In this document: one piece after another, positions 23,951 to 35,831 of the stretch
How the letters are laid out: each line of letters begins with the position of its first letter
Numbering within the stretch: the stretch's first letter is position 1
NCBI RefSeq assembly: GCF_021869535.1
Contig: NW_026262734.1
Coordinates: forward strand, 90,277,285-90,341,284
Length of the DNA stretch: 64,000 bases
From: Mytilus californianus
Lineage: Eukaryota; Mollusca; Bivalvia; Mytilida; Mytilidae
Direction of reading: 5' to 3'
Position numbers and translations under genes: made by a program
Notes under the pieces: model-generated
The model's database searches: none
Seen by the model: the letters and a program-made list of their open reading frames with translations, nothing else
Told to the model about the DNA's origin: nothing

Positions 23951-26900
23951 CTGACAAGAAAAAAATCAAAAAAATCAACAACTTCATAAGGTTACACCTT
24001 ATCTGCTTACTCTCCCAGAGCACATGAGATCACCCCCGTTTTTTTTTTTGGTGGTGTTAGTGTCGCTCAGTCTTTAGTTTTTATTTGTTGTGTTTTGTGT
24101 ACTGTTGTTTGTTTGTCATTTTCGTTTTTAGCTAACGCGTTCTCATCTATTTTTGCGACTTATGAGTTTGAATGTCCCTTTGGTATCTTTTGTATATCTT
24201 GTACTTACTATGACACAAAGGTGATAATTGTCAAAAAATTTTAAAACTTTGTCCAGAGATCAAAAAGGTTCCTACTTGTCTAATATCAACACAGTTTAGG
24301 CTTTATCTTTGAGGAGTGTTTACTTTCGTCTACTCCGTTTTGCTTTGAGGAAAATAAATATATTCAAAATTAAACTGAAACTACGTTCAGGTTGAAATGG
24401 AGGGAAAAAAAGCTGCTGTCAACAAACAAAAAATGTGTTGAATAATTGAAAATTTTCTTTTTTATCTAGTTGTTCATGGTACTATTGCCTTTCTTGTTTT
24501 GAAGTTCAGCTACGTAGTATCAGTATCATTGTTCGTTGAAATATTCTAGGATTTCAATCAAAATTTATATTTCGGTATGATATGCTATGCCTTATTTATT
24601 CTTGGTGTCGAAGATTTGGTTAAAAACATACATTCTGTTAAAAAAATTACAATTTAAAAAACTCGATCTTTATAGTGTATGTTTGAAAAGAAACATAATA
24701 CTTATATCAAAATATCTCAAATTTTAATTATGTCTCAAAATTAATTAATGTTAACAAAATTATACTTCATTGCAATCATTTTCTCGAATTTGAAAAAAAA
24801 AAGACTTTCTTGACAACCGCAAACGTTTTAGATAGCATTAAGAACAAATTTTACGGCTAATATCCCTCAAAATTATAATAGAATTAATTATACAGGTTAT
24901 ACATAGGTTATAAATTATGAAAAGAATAGTATAACCTACTAATATATAGCATTTTGTTGAATTTTTTTAGCAAAATAAAATTTCTGAAAGATTTTTTTAC
25001 AGATTTTATTATCCCAATTTTTGTCCTATTTTTCGCCTCTTACATTTTGAATTTTAAGATTTATGTAGGATAGAAAGACGAAATTGCTTTTTTTACAGAA
25101 AACAATAAATGTTTACCGGAATAATTCAATTACATCCTAACACGTCAAGAAAGAAATGGCTAAGTAAGAATGGAGACAATCTATCAAGATAAGGTTTTCA
25201 ACAGTTCATTCTTAAATCATGTCAACATATACATAAACTAATCATAGATACCAGGATTAAAATTTTGACTTATGAAGTTGAGATATTGCTATTTTATATA
25301 TTTTTTTTCTCCGATAAAGAAAACAAGTTTTTTAAAGTTGAACAACACCAAAAGAATATTTTAAGTTATAATTGTTTGTACCAAATTAAAAATGACTCAG
25401 GAAAGACACTAATTTGTCTGCAGTTCGAGTTGCTCTGTGTATAGTTTTGATGTAGTGTTTAGCAGACAGTGATTTATCTTTTTGTTGTTTTTCCTCCTTT
25501 TGCCCTGATTTTGAAGATCTCACTTTGGCATCTTCCGCCTTTTTTTGTCTACTAGTATTTAGTCATTACCTGCAGTTCCACTGTATTGGCCTATACCAAG
25601 TGTGTAGTTGGTTTCTTCGCTGTCAACATAGAATTTAGAGTATGCAGCATAGGCTAGAAAACCTTCGTTATCTTCCAAATCAATTCGTACTTTGTACAAT
25701 CTTCCGGACTGTCTAACAATGGCATGTATATTATCATTTCCTTAAACACATAGAATATAACTTACATCACTTGAATTAATTATGTTAAATTTGGGATTGA
25801 TAAGTGAAATGATAAGATGAAAAATTCAAAACGGAAAGTCCCTTTTCAATTGGCAAAATCAAAAGCTTAAAAACATCAAACGTATGGAATGCAACTGTCA
25901 TATTCCTGACTTGGTACAGGCATTTCCTTATGTAGAAAATGGTGAAAATTAAACTTCTAGATTTACAAACAGAACTTACTTTAACTAAATCTAACATATA
26001 CAGCAGTAGTTGTCCTTTTCTATATTTGGACATTTCAATCTCTAAAGGAAAACTCCATACGAAAATTTACGACAAAAGAGACGACTTTTCATTCCCTATT
26101 GTTAATTTTCCTTTTTTAGACGGCGATGTTCCTTTGGCTCCATCATACGGTGTTTATATATCCCAACTCGTTCGTTATGCCCGTGTGTGTAGTGATGTCA
26201 TAGATTTTAACGAACGTAATCAATGCATCACTGGTAAATTATTAAGTCAGGGATTTCGTTTCCATAAATCACGTAAAACTTTTACTAAATTCTTTCATAG
26301 ATACAAAGATTTGATTAGTTAATTTGGCTGTACCTGTAGAAAACTGATTAAAAACGGTATTTCACATCATAAATTTTACGGTAATATTGTACTTTAAGCG
26401 CGGAAATCACTATGTGATCCGTGTAAACTCATCGAACCTTTAAACAAACTTATTAGCAAAGGTTATCTTACCAATGTTGTAATTAGATCTTTGAATATAG
26501 TTTACATTGGCACTTATATCGATTTTGTCATCAGCAAATTAAAACATAACTAAATGTGTATTCTTTTCAAACGGGATGTATAAAGACACACCCACGTTCA
26601 TTTTGATCTATAAAGAGGTTAAACTCCTAACTATCCTACTGCCTGTCGATACATTTATTTTTGGCATTGCACAAGTCATGTCTTCTTTGACTGTCCATGA
26701 CGTTATAATACTTAATCCCTGGGATGTGTTTTAGTTGATTTTAGTCTCTGATGCATGATTTTTTATTATCAATTGTTTTTGGCTTTTAACTAGCTGTCAG
26801 TAACTTCGAGTACTCTTAAATCTTACTTTCTTGTTTATTCGACCTGTTGATACTAATTGTAATGCTTTTTTGTTATTTAATGTTAATCAGGGTTATATCT

Positions 26901-29900
26901 GGTCTATATACCAGCATTGACAAGTGTTTGGTATTACTATAAATTTTCACTTCGTACTATGAACATCAAAATTATTTATTTTGTAAAAATATTTCCTTTC
27001 TCTATTTGAACTGTACACATATACCTAACAACAAAATTATTTTCATTTACCTGTGTTTAAAGGTATTGCAAATGGCTGATATTTTTGTTCAAGCATATTG
27101 TTTTTCTTAAATTGTTTAACATTTCATAGCGGTATAACATGTTACTTTTATTATTCTTCCCTTAGTTTATTTATCTTATATTTGCATTGTATCATAGGTC
27201 AAATTTACTTGTTCAGTGTATGTTCACTGGTGTTTATGTCCTTTGATTGAGTTAAGCTATTTCAGTTGATATTTTATAGTGTGTCTTTCTATGTTGTGAT
27301 GTTACACTATTGTTTCAGAAAAAGGGTGAATTTTTTGGTACCATTAAAACGTTTAAACCCGCTGCATTTGTTTGCACTTGTCCTAAGTCAGGAATCTGAT
27401 GTTCATTAGTTGTCGTTTGTTGATGTAGTTCATAAGTGTTTCTAGTTTCGCGTTTTTTATATAGATTAGACCGTTGGTTTTCCCGTTTGAATGGTTTTAC
27501 ACTAGTAATTTTGGGGCCCTTTATAGCTTGCTGTTCGGTATGAGCTATGGCTCCATGTTGAAGACCGTACTTTGACCTATAATGGTTTACTTTTATAAAT
27601 TTTGACTTGGATGGAGAGTTGTCTCATTGGCACTCATACCACATCTTCTTATATCTATGACTAACATAATCTGAATGTTCGCACTGATTGGAAATTTTTC
27701 AATCCCACACATTGTTTTAGTTTGACTTTTTTTGCAACATTTAGAAAAATGATATATATTAACATTAACAGAATTTTTTACATTTCAAAGTATCTTTTCA
27801 AAATAGTACATGATATTTTACCTATTTTGTTTAGTTTAAAATCAACATGAAATGACGAGGTGGTTATGCAGTTGAGGAAAAAACAAACACTCTATGTACA
27901 CTTTATATATTACATTTTTTTTTAATTCAAAATGATTTTTTACAGTTTAAAACACAACTGAAATGTTTAATTTAGAAAAAAGTAGTTACTGATGTTCAAA
28001 TATTATAAATCGATAAAGAAGACAAATCAAGGTAAAAAAGAAAAAAAATGAGGGAATAGCATGAATTTTTAAATTAAACGAGACCAGGTCCGTCGACCGG
28101 TTAAGCGTCTCCTGCTATGCATGCATCTGATTGTACCATCATGCAAATCGATACAAATGCAAACTATCACAATTGGGAAAGGATACACTCGATAAAATAC
28201 AGATAAGGGAACTATTCTTCTATCTAAAAAGACAATGTCACTAGTGAGATCAGATACATTCATATCGTGTCGGTCAAGCACTTTGTGGTGATTTTAAGTT
28301 ATTTTCTTACTTATTTTCTGTACACAAATTTACTTTCAGCATTGCAAAATATCATGATTTTACTGCATGAGATCTAATTCTTGTACAACTTCAGAAATCT
28401 TAATGTATGAAGAAAGGATTTCTATAATATATCAGTAGAACGAGTACTTTGAGTCTGGTATTATTGACTACAATAATAATTTGTTGCAACATAATTAAGC
28501 ATTGCAATACTATCTAGTAATAGCCTTTCATGCAACTGATATCAATTGGTAAACTTCCAAACTGCTATAAACAACTGTCATACAAGTGGGCGGTTTATCT
28601 AACTGTAAAACCAGGTTTAACCATCAATTTTTTTCGGAAAATGCCTGTACCAATTCTGGAATATTACAGTTATTTTTCACCTGCTTGGTTGATTTATAGC
28701 GTTTGATTTTAACAGTTTTTATGGACTTCCCCTTTCTGAAAGTACCTTTGAGTTCGGTATTTTTGTTATAATTTTTTACTATCTATATCTAGGTGACATC
28801 ATTCAATCTCTTTCATAAGCTTCCACACACCGCAAACTTTTCGTTTACACCAGTGCTGACAAATTATAACTTAACGCTAGAAAAATTTGAATTAGCATGA
28901 ATTAGGACATATGTAGAAACAACAGCAAATTCAAAATGTTCAGTTTGTTCATCTTAGATGCTATCTTATAGGGTGGTTTTGGTTTCGGTGGATGAAGTTC
29001 TGAAATCAGAAAAATCGTCAGCTTGATTTCTTGTTTTATTATTTGTCTTCTTATCAATTATTATTGCTGTTATATTATTTATTGAATAGGCAATATAAAA
29101 CAATGTTTGAAACATACCTAGCCAATACTCTGAATATACGTTTCCAAATCCCTCTTTATATTTCCTCCAACCCACCATAAATTCAATTTCTCCATTGAAT
29201 CTTCTCTGTACCACCTTATGACAATAAGTCAATATCAATTGATTATATAACACATTATTATACTTCACGTAAAATGCAATATTTTGATTGGCTTATACGA
29301 GGGTGTTAATTTACTCTATTCTATGGTAAATACTCTATTACCCTTCACGGAGACGCTTGATCAAGTGTGCGCTTTATTAAATACGAATCTATCCTATTGC
29401 AAATACTCTATTACCCTTCACGGAGACGCTTGATCAAGTGTGCGCTTTAATAAATAAGGATGGTTGTTATGTACAGGACGTCATAGTTTATTACTTTGAA
29501 TTTGAAATTTAATCGACAGTAATAACAGAACATTCAGTATAATAAATTAAATAACACATATCTGAGAGGGTGATAGAGCAGATTGTTACCCCTCGAAAAG
29601 ACATTGTCAACCTTGGTTTCGCCTCAGTTGACAATGTTTTCTCGGGGTAACAATCTGCTCTATCACCCTCTCAGCTATGTGTTATTTAGATAGTAATAAT
29701 ATTTATTGACATGAATCAAGTTTGATAATATTGTACAGTAGTGGCCTTCGATAGAATTATCACTAAATAAAAAAAACAGTATTTCCCGAGGTCGGTAGGA
29801 CATTAGCTTGTTACGAAAAAAAATTATATGGTGATTTATTACTTCCGATAGAGTTTTATTTATTTTTTAACTTGAAATCTGCTGACGAAATTTGCCAGAA

Positions 29901-32900
29901 TATACAACATAGACGTTTAAGTCCTATCTTGTCCCTAGTGCATTGTTCCATATCCATAAACGTTGCCAACTGAAGTACACATATGAAGCTGATTAACTGC
30001 TAACTTGATTTAAGACGGAAACACTTTTTCAAAATGGTCGGGATTTGATTAATATTTTTCTCCTTATTATATTGATTTCGTGAACCTTTCATCATATCAA
30101 TTCTCTAGTTCTAAACTGATTTATCCTTTTTCTGCCTTGTTGATTATTTTTTATTGAATTCTTCATTGGTCAAAATTTAATTATGACGTAAACTTTCTTG
30201 CTTTCCCCTGAATTTCTCATTTTAACGTTACGAAACAAAGGCGACCATGACCATGCATATGATGACATAGATGAACACATCTTTTTGCAGATCATTGGAA
30301 AAAAGAATTAATTGTGTCTGCATACCGTAAGTTTTTCTCGATATTTAAATCTTAAATGTTTTAAACGCTCAGCGAGGCTCGTGTTTTAAATTTGAAAAGT
30401 TAGTTTAAATAGGATGACAACGATTGGATTGAAAAAGAGAGGACACAGTAATGTTTGAAGATATGCACAATCTTAGAATTAAATAATTAACAATTAGTAA
30501 ATTTTATTTCAGGAAAGATTTTTTCATTTTATTCGGTTCTCTGTGTTTATTTTAAAGGAGACATGACACGATTTTCAATTTCTGTTTCAAAATGTTTATT
30601 TATTCTTAACTTTCCCAAAAAATACATCGTTCGCAATATAAGTGTCAAATATTTGGTAAAATATGTATTTTAATGAGATTTTAATGCAACGATTTATCGA
30701 CCTGTCAAATATGCATATTTCTATCCCGGAAGTCACTCAGAACGAGGCTACTACGTCAGTTGTTACATTCATTCATATTGACATATGGGTACAGCGCAAA
30801 TTTAGTTTCGATTATTATCCAACAAAACGCATGACAGTGATAAACAATGATTATGTGTGATGCCGATGGATTCAACAATATAATTAAAAAGAATGATATT
30901 TTCCGTTTTTCGAATGACACGCAGACTTAGAAGGTATAAAGATGGGACTTTTTAACAAGCCCAAACTACACTTTTTTCCGCCCACTTTCATAAGGAATCC
31001 AGAGTTGGGGTCTCGGGTGCCATGCCATGAGTTCGTCATAGGTCACAGGTGTACGGTACAGGTGAATGAGTTTCGCAATTTCATGTCTCGTTTAAATTTG
31101 TAAGTTTCAGGTGTCACGCCACACGGGGGATTGATAAGACATAGTTATTACGCAATATTACTTCATAAGCTCTTTGTGTACATCCTGGATGTTGGTTTTG
31201 CCGAGGGCACAGGTGAGATTGGAATATATTATTGTTACCAGGTACAACTACCTGATGTTTAATGAATACCTGTAGTACGATCATACAATACCCTTTGCAC
31301 CACCAATTAAATACCCTAACTAGTGTTAATAACTAATATACAACCTGTATATAGATCTTATTTTTATTGCTTTTAAGAATATGCAGATATAAAAAGGTTT
31401 ATAACAGATGCATTTTTTTAATTGAATTCTTGAGTTGGAAAAGAAATATTCCTATATACTTGCAAGTCTATAACTTCAGAAGATATTGTTAGGCAAAAAG
31501 CATAAAAAGCAAACAAGGAAATGATACAAGAATGTGAATCATAAGTCTTTTACATTCTTATTTTGAACATCGCATATGTAATTATTGACAACTATTTAAT
31601 TGTTAAATATTCAGATGATGGAAACATTTCTTTTTGAAATGGAAACTTTATAATAAATGAAGAAAGTGTCGTTTAAACCAATTATTTGGTATAACCGTAC
31701 GGCCTCCAACAATGAGAAAAAACCCATACCATATATTCGACTATGAAAATGTGAAACAATTTTTACGAGAAAACTAACTTATTCATAACAAAATAACAAA
31801 ATAATTTCCGAAGAAAAAATTTGACAGACTGGAACCAACGACAACAAATGATCTACGTGCTCCTGATTTAAGACAGGCACATTCAAAATATGTTTATATA
31901 TTGTTTATATATGTTTATGAGCGCCTACTTCCCTTTTAGAAGAAACATTTTGAAAAAGAACATTATGTGTTGTGAATATTTTACTGTACTCAAGCGTTTT
32001 GCTGGTAGCAATAAACAAATTGATTGCTAAATATATTTGGAAGAGAGGGGTGGAAATATGTGAATTTGAATTTATTTTGTGTAATTCCTTAAATTTGAAG
32101 TATGATTTATAAGGGTCTGGATAGAATTGCATATTTTAGAAGTGTAGAATAACTATATTAATTATTTCAACATAAGATAGTTTTTCTTAAAAATGTATGG
32201 TTTTAAAAGCGTAAATAACATAACACGTGATTAAATCACACTACAGGTGCCTTAATTCTTACCTTTCACCTGGTCAAGTATGCTATAGGTGTCAAAATTT
32301 AATTACTAAAACAACGGCCTCCAATAAATGTTTTGTATTGTGTAATTTTATACATAAGGTGAGACGTAAATAAAATATTGAATTGAATTGTTTACATAAA
32401 AGGGGGGAAAGTAATAACATTGTTAATTGAATATCCTAATGCAGAAATAGTGTGATAAAGGATTTTTCACTATACAAATCCTTTGTGTGATGTATGGTTT
32501 CCAACCAAAAAAGTATAAGCATAACTTTTGGTGATAATTTATACCTATTTAAAGTTTCTACGTAACCAAAACAAAACAAAAACGTACCCTTTACGAACGC
32601 CTAATTTGACTTTGACTGTTTTCAGTTTCTGGCGCACACATAATTATAACTTTGCCGTAACAGAGAAAAAAGAACAATTTGATCATCAATTATTAAAAAT
32701 TTATATTTTCAATCATGATTTAAAGTAGTTTTATCTAAATAAAAAAAAAAATGCAGAAAGCGGTTTATCAAATTTATTCATCAGACAAACCAAATATGTA
32801 TGGTAACAATCCGATCGGTATTGTCTGAAAAATCGTCGTTGTTGGACCCTTCGCATGAAGAATTAATATCCTTTTCTTTGTTATTTTCCACACACAATGG

Positions 32901-35831
32901 CTCAAATTGATGAGATCAATTGTCTTTGTAGTTTGTCAGTAATCGGGAAAAGTGCTGTCAATACCGTCCATAGTGTATCGACATCGTCCAGTTAAAGACA
33001 TTTTCCCATCTTGTAACCACTGACGTAAGCACGATCACGTGATCGTTATCTAATTAAAAATCATTCATTATGACAAGAGCCGGATTCTTTGACCAGAAAA
33101 ATGCCGATTGATCAGGTTTTGACCAGCAAAAGTGTATAAAACATGTTTTAAGACTAGATATTTATTAATTTAATAAAAAATAAATAATTAAAAAAAAATC
33201 GTGTCACGTCTCCTTTAATGCCATTTTAACAGGTGAATATTGAAAATCATATATAACCGTTCATTGCCATTTTACTTCTTCTAGGTATGTAAGTGAGATT
33301 TTAAAAATTTTATTTACCTTGATCAAATACGAAAAGTCATGTTTTTTCAGGTAAAATAGGTTTTTTGAACATTCAATATTCATGGAATCTCCAAGAAATG
33401 ATATATTCAATATTTATGATTACATCAAACAATAAACATTTAAAAATAATGATCATTGATTAAACATAATTCCTTAACAATCACTCAAGCAAGATATGCA
33501 CAATTTAAGAAATAATTGCCTTATTTGGAAATAGTTTGTAGTTATTAAGTAATCTTTTATGGCCAAAGGAGTAAGAAAACTGTTAGAATAACATAATAAA
33601 ACTGAAAAAGAAACATACTGTCCAACCACCACCATCTGTGGTCATGTCGCAAAAAACATTCATTTGCGGTCCATTTTCAGGTTTTATTTTATAAATACCA
33701 TCATAGTGTCCAGGCTGAAGATCGCTGCAATCTCGTAATATGTTAGATGAAACTGGAAAATATATGTTAAGAATCAATAGAATATAAATATTTGACTGGC
33801 ATGTATTAATCAATGCTGAGATTAATTGCATGTCATCTAGTAAGCTTAAGATCTGGCAAGATTGCTAAGTAGATTACACTGAAATATCTTAAAAAGTAAA
33901 ATAACAAAAATACCGAACTACAGTCTTTGAACTTAAGATACCAGAACAGTTGTTTTATTAACTCTAATTTCATTTTTGGGGAGTCTGAATTCGCATGGTT
34001 TCATATTGATACATGTAAAACCAAAACTAAACAAATCACCAGTGTTGAAAAATTGTAAGCTATTGATAGTCAACCCCATAAGATATTTTGATATAACCTT
34101 CATTTGGCAGAAGCTACTTTATCATAATGTCCTTCAAGAGCATCAGTAACGAAAAAAGACCTAATAGACCTAATAATGGTCTCTTGTGGAGAGTTGTCTC
34201 ATTGGCAATCATACCACATCTTCTTTTTTATAACTAATAGAGCAGTCAATATCGTCTTAGGTCAAACAATTGTTGTGACTTGAAATTTACAAGATGACTG
34301 TTTAATTCTACCTTAGCTGGATTTCATAGTTAAGAATCTACCCAAGAAAAAATGTCAAAAGATACCAACAGGTCAATCAAAATCATAAGTCGAAGAAAAA
34401 CAGGCACCAACATGAATAAAAAGAAGGAAAAGACAACCAACAGGTATGACACTATACAGAAAACTGAAGGCTGAGCGACACGAAGCCCACTAAAAACCGG
34501 TCTTCCATCAGATGTTCCAAAAGAGTAAGCAGGTCATGCTTCTTAATCTTATAGCGAGTTGTTCGAATAATTCTGTTGATTGTTAGACAGGCTCATTTGG
34601 TATTTGTGTTACAAGTTTATCTGTTTTTAACAAATAGTTCAGATGCACATCTATTACATGTGACGCCTAAATGAACCGATTATGAATTGAAACCTGTTTT
34701 CACGGAAACAAATCATTTTAATGTTTTTTTCACAGGATCCAGTCATTACCGGATACACTGAAAAGTATTCACACAGGATCCAGTCATAACCGGATAAACT
34801 GAAAAGTATTCACACAGGATCGAGTCAATACCGGATAAACTGGACAGTATGCCTACAGTATTCAGTCAATACCGGATAAACTGAAAAGTATTCACACAGG
34901 ATCCAGTCATTACCGGATAAACCGGGCAGTATTCACACATGATCGAGTCATTACCGGATAAACTGGGCAGTATTCACACAGGATCGAGTCATTACCGGAT
35001 AAACTGACAGTATGCATACAGTATCCAGTCATTACCTGAAAAACTTGGCAGCATGCATACAGTATCCAGTCATTCCCGGATAAAGTAGGCATTATTCACA
35101 CAGTATTCAGTTATTACCGGATAAACTGGGCAGTATGCACACATTATCCAGTCATTACCGGATAAACTGGGCAGTATGCACACATTACCAAGTCATTACC
35201 GGATAAATTGCACCGGCAGCGTGATAGATAACATTTGTTAACAAAAGAAAGGTTCGAAATATGAATTTGAATTTATAAATCGTTTCAAGAAAAAAGGTAA
35301 AAAATCAATACAAACATGAAAATAAGCAATCACTTGAAGATTCTAATATTTTGGGGAAATTGCATGTATATACGAAACAAAAAGACAGAACAAAAAAAAA
35401 ACTAGCCAAAAACCGCATGTGATCCTATGTGCTCCAGAAGGGTAAGCAGATCCTGCTCTATCTGTGGCACGATAAATCAATAACATACCTACTCTAATTT
35501 TTGTCATCACATCGCTCCAAGGTGTTATTTCCAGTTCGGAAATACAATACGAATTTAATATACATATATTTGAGACATAGTTAAAACTTGCAGCACAGCA
35601 TGGATCAACGTTAGCACATAAACTAGCACATCCTACTGTAGAAGACACATAGTTCGTCCCAGTAATATTATCACTGAACTGCTTGTCTTTCTGTTCATAA
35701 AATTGCATAATGTTTACTTTCTTGGTTACTTTCTTGTGGTCCCCTTTACAATAACCAAACCAGATCCATATCATCATTGCACAGTGAATAGTATGAATGT
35801 TCCATCTGTTTCTACACGCAATTTTGACCAT
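23685..35831 (-). CDS. FReD-B: paralogue of FReD-A, 5 exons
   Basis: Joined exons are 35831-35489, 33752-33619, 29214-29118, 25740-25570 and 23950-23685, totalling 1011 bases: 336 residues plus TAA. Phases 1, 0, 1, 1 match FReD-A exactly. A signal-like hydrophobic run lies at about 13-26, the PAN/apple-like cysteines are 68, 72, 78, 79, 90 and 96, and the fibrinogen domain spans about 121-336 with Cys123/149 and Cys279/292 and DRDND at 269-273. Nothing in the exons suggests decay: no stops, no frameshifts, all splice dinucleotides intact. A secreted lectin-like role is inferred from the family. The gene is head-to-tail with FReD-A and clearly arose with it by segmental duplication. Confidence 0.86.
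24010..24205 (+). repeat. Mussel-type dispersed repeat in FReD-B intron 4
   Basis: GTGTCGCTCAGTCTTTAG, TGTGTACTGTTGTTTGT, CTTATGAGTTTGAATGTCCC and TTTGGTATCTTTTG. Same family as 12335-12415, 53495-53560 and 61985-62035. Copy A intron 4 lacks it. Confidence 0.6.
25570..25740 (-). CDS. FReD-B exon 4: fibrinogen domain, GNDNIH...QYSG segment
   Basis: Residues 192-248, 171 bases, phase 1 on both sides. GNDNIH, VRIDLEDNEG and YTLGIGQYSG are present, with sequon NYT at residue 236. Residue 240 is Gly where FReD-A has Cys245. Confidence 0.9.
25818..27660 (+). mobile_element. Reverse-transcriptase retroelement 3' portion, in FReD-B intron 3
   Basis: Bounded by comparison with FReD-A intron 3, which has unrelated sequence between matching flanks. 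Starts with GGAAAGTCCCTTTTCAATTG and GACTTGGTACAGGCATT. An ORF at 25939-26322 gives 127 residues with LYLDISISKGKLHTKIYDKR, IVNFPFLDGDVP and SYGVYISQLVRYARVCSD. This is the C-terminal part of a reverse transcriptase I associate with Penelope-like or related non-LTR elements. Decayed coding continues to about 26550 (IRSLNIVYIGTYIDFVISKL in a shifted frame). A long 3' part then ends in GTCTCATTGGCACTCATACC and CATCTTCTTATATCTA. 5'-truncated and not autonomous. The 26341-26585 part recurs at 63668-64000. Confidence 0.8.
25939..26322 (+). pseudogene. Reverse-transcriptase C-terminal fragment
   Basis: The longest coding relic of the element. Motifs PFLDGDVP and PSYGVYISQLVRYARVCS are family hallmarks; a fitting but decayed extension follows the stop. 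The catalytic YxDD region is missing, so no activity is expected. The ATG is probably incidental, since the reading frame begins where the element was truncated. Confidence 0.75.
29118..29214 (-). CDS. FReD-B exon 3: fibrinogen domain middle segment
   Basis: Residues 160-191 with VVQRR, GWRKYKEGFG and EYWL. The donor is GTATGT (GTTTGT in copy A) and the acceptor CATAAG. Intron 2 on its upstream side has grown to 4.4 kb through insertions, against 1.05 kb in FReD-A. Confidence 0.9.
29266..29697. mobile_element. Foldback insertion in FReD-B intron 2
   Basis: Absent from FReD-A intron 2 between matching flanks. The left part has a 73-bp direct repeat (AAATACTCTATTACCCTTCA at 29328 and 29401, with GAGACGCTTGATCAAGTGTG). 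The right part is a near-perfect hairpin: arms 29549-29611 and 29627-29687 around a 15-base loop, with GAGAGGGTGATAGAGCAGAT and GACAATGTTTTCTCGGGG. No coding sequence. Class unknown; a MITE or foldback element. Confidence 0.8.
30165..30400. repeat. Dispersed repeat R3, copy 1
   Basis: GTCAAAATTTAATTATGACG followed by a CCTGAATTT...AACGT block, ACATCTTTTTGCAGATCATT and a GGCTCGTGTTTTAA end. A second copy is at 42290-42600. Absent from FReD-A at the matching site. Confidence 0.55.
30552..33218. mobile_element. 2.66-kb TTAA-flanked DNA transposon-like element in FReD-B intron 2
   Basis: TTAA at 30552-30555 and 33215-33218 flank termini AGGAGACATGACACGATTTT and its inverted partner (rc AGGAGACGTGACACGATTTT). 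One mismatch in the first 20 bases of the terminal inverted repeat. FReD-A lacks the insertion, keeping a TTCGGTCCTC...-like flank. A TTAA target and AGG-type ends fit the piggyBac or Kolobok superfamilies (inference). No transposase ORF: the longest frames (30663-30860, 31905-32132) have no recognisable domain, so it is non-autonomous. A fragment of the same family is at 19267. Confidence 0.88.
33619..33752 (-). CDS. FReD-B exon 2: start of the fibrinogen-related domain
   Basis: Residues 115-159. LRDCSD (Cys123), PGHYDGIYKI, NVFCDM (Cys149) and GGGWT are present. The acceptor is TTCCAG and the donor GTATGT, with phases 1 in and 0 out, all as in FReD-A. Confidence 0.9.
34735..35215. repeat. 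41-bp minisatellite in FReD-B intron 1, about 12 units
   Basis: Unit near 41 bases with CACACAGGATC, AGTCATTACCGGATAAACTG and GGCAGTATT. The homologous site in FReD-A (10262-10345) has two diverged units only. The ORF at 34910-35092 runs through it by chance. Confidence 0.95.
35489..35831 (-). CDS. FReD-B exon 1: signal peptide and PAN/apple-like module
   Basis: Residues 1-114 and one base; starts at a genuine ATG. The donor GTATGT follows GTAG as in copy A. It is shorter than FReD-A by two small gaps (near the start and around residue 52). The glycosylation sequon has moved: NIT at residue 55 here, NVS at 66 in FReD-A. An extra Cys17 lies within the hydrophobic segment. A short out-of-frame ATG occurs 13 bases upstream of the start. 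Confidence 0.8.

Noticed and set aside
25939..26322. Functional reverse transcriptase gene
   Set aside because: Only the C-terminal part, no catalytic motif, truncated 5' and frameshifted beyond the stop.
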